DNA of 64,000 nucleotides from Engraulis encrasicolus (Eukaryota; Chordata; Actinopteri; Clupeiformes; Engraulidae), in assembly GCF_034702125.1 (NCBI RefSeq), contig NC_085857.1:49426810-49490809 (forward strand). The letters are read 5' to 3'. A model generated the notes under the pieces. That model was not told the DNA's origin. It ran no database searches and saw only the letters and a list, made by a program, of their open reading frames with translations. The translations under genes were made by a program, and so were the position numbers. Positions 62,228 to 64,000 of this stretch are shown here, one piece after another (the stretch's first letter is position 1; every line of letters begins with the position of its first letter).

Positions 62228-62230
62228 TAA

Positions 62231-64000
62231 GGTGTATGGCACAGGGGCGGTTTTAGCTTTTGATCTTTAGGGGGGCCTGGCCCCTGGTGCTGACAGTGGT
62301 ACCTGACAGAGGTACCTATTTTAGATTTGAGAGTTTGTTTTCAAAAGCCTTTCAATTTTAAAACAGTTAAACAGTAAAACAGTTCACTCAATGAAGGACT
62401 ACCCACAAGTCATGACATTACATTTTCCCCCACAAAATCTAAGAGAGGAAAGAAAAAGAGAGAGGGAAATATTATAATAAACTAGGCCTATAGGAAGTAT
62501 CATACAGAGTACATACAAAGCCAGATGAAAATTAAGCCTTTTTTTGCCAAAACTTGATAGCCTACTGTTAGGGCAGCTCTACAGTAATTTGAACAGGAAG
62601 TTTGTTCCATCATTTGGCAGCATAATGGCTAAATGCAACAAGTAGAGAAGACACTGAAGAACTAAGACTCCTAATTGGATGGTATTACTGCATATCTGCA
62701 ATATATTTATTAGGGCTAGGCCATTGAGTGACTTAAAAATAGTCAGAAGAGTTTTCTATCTCATGTAATGTGCGCTCCTTGCACCACAAATCACAGTTCC
62801 AATCGGTATCTCAACAGATAAATATTCATCGTGACTTTTTAAAATCTGACATCTCCTTCTCAAGCACACATAAAAATAACAATTAAAACATCCCCTGCCC
62901 GAAGTCATGCCGATGATGGGAATCTCCCAACAAGGTCGCTCCCTGTCACACATGTAAATGGACAGTAGAAACCGTGCGGGCACCAACTCCTCATTCCGAG
63001 CCAGTATGTTCCAATAACAATAACAATAAACTTCACACAGTTCCCAATCATTAAAATCAGTAGGCTAAGTTGGGAGAGCCCGCATTCTCACATCACAATT
63101 ACAGCATCACCAAAATATGGATAAACCTCCCCTGCATATGGCCGAACCTCAACTATGAATGTAATGGTGACTCGCCGTAATATAATTTTCAGACGAGATT
63201 TGCCTGCTGTTCGCTATTCCAAGGCTGAAGCATGTTTAATTCCCTCGAGTCACAGCTTCTAAACGCTGCCAGGCAGATATATAATTTTGACTGTCCTGAT
63301 GGTGGCGTAGGCTAGTAGTAACAATCCCTATTTAGCACTATGTCCTCATCATTTGTAGGCTACTCTGATTTTTTTTCTGATACATTTGCAAAGAAATGGC
63401 ATGGTTTCCACAGTAGGTCTAGGTTGATTACGCATTGTCATCTGTCCATCTGTATTTGACTCCCCTTTCCGTTATCTTGCTACCTCAAGCTTTTGTGATT
63501 CTGACTGACTCACCTTGCATGAAGTGGTCAAAAGAGAGCCCCATAACAACCCCCATAACACTGGCAAAAGTGAAAGTAGGCTATTGTGCGTCGCAAGGCA
63601 CCACCTGACAAAATCTTAGCCACCGCTACCTATTTTCAGGCATGTTTCACGGATATCCACAACCTAATAATGGACGCTTTTAATGGTCTTTCATTGCAAC
63701 ACTTTTTTTTAACCAACATTTACCAGCTTACAAAATGATGTCAGTTATGATGACAATCATTGCTATCATAGTCTGCACATAGCACTGCAGTAGCCTACAC
63801 CACTTTATTGTGTGTAGTGTGAATCATACCTTCTCATCACAAGAATATGCGCGGATTTGGGTTCTGCCTCGGCTGCATGATAAATCCAGAAACTACTTTC
63901 GCAAAAATCATAACTGAACACAACTCTGGCGGCAAACAGTTGCATGAAGATGCAAACCAATCAGAAGAGGTGTAGCAGACTCGTCACAAGACCTTTCTTG
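62231..64000. other. Unassigned DNA at the right edge
   Basis: CAGGGGCGGTTTTAGC at 62242 resembles a hAT end, but no matching right end is found. 62560-62770 has the look of an old dispersed repeat. No gene, tRNA or microsatellite of note is seen to the end of the window. Confidence 0.5.

Overview
The window looks like intergenic and intronic DNA from a teleost fish. The signs are very long (CA/TG)n microsatellites and a dense mix of short non-autonomous DNA transposons (hAT-, Tc1/mariner-, PIF/Harbinger- and piggyBac-like). There are also two tRNA-derived SINE types and CR1/L2-type LINE pieces, and only one convincing spliced host-type gene. The exact lineage cannot be fixed from sequence alone. 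Almost every open frame of 60-150 codons here is a microsatellite or transposon shadow.

Layout. 1-2.0 kb: pyrimidine-rich DNA and (TG)n arrays. 2.1-4.2 kb: a piggyBac-like TTAA element holding a Tc1/mariner-like element with TA duplications. 4.8-7.9 kb: small hAT-like elements, a SINE piece and an inverted-repeat MITE. 7.9-12.5 kb: a segmental repeat whose second copy lies at 30.1-33.5 kb; the first copy carries an extra 1.65-kb transposon whose empty site is preserved in the second. 12.6-17.3 kb: a 1.8-kb TA element, then two Tc1 halves head to head, one interrupted by a TIR element carrying a LINE reverse-transcriptase fragment. 18.1-23.0 kb: a hAT-like element with two further layers of insertion. 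23.0-28.2 kb: SINE, microsatellites, an inverted pair and a second copy of the TA element. 28.2-30.1 kb: a decayed piggyBac transposase. 31.9-39.3 kb: a 1.22-kb unit in tandem, with one unit split by a 3.4-kb transposon. 39.5-45.8 kb: MITEs and a 3.6-kb giant inverted repeat built of ~350-bp tandem units. 46.0-50.0 kb: a MADF-domain gene on the plus strand. 49.7-52.4 kb: a 2.7-kb hAT insertion with a perfect 8-bp duplication. 53.9-55.7 kb: a 5'-truncated LINE. 56.4-62.2 kb: tandem non-coding units, two Harbinger-type MITEs and other TIR elements. 62.2-64 kb: no recognisable gene.

The MADF gene (exon 1 at 46070-46369, with phase-matched candidate exons at 47715-47801 and 48430-48499) is the only locus likely to act for the host, as a DNA-binding protein. 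Its best candidate last exon (49910-50031) lies inside the hAT insertion, so the C-terminus may be transposon-derived. The rest is best read as a record of nested transposition. Several insertions can be dated relative to one another because duplicated copies preserve empty sites.
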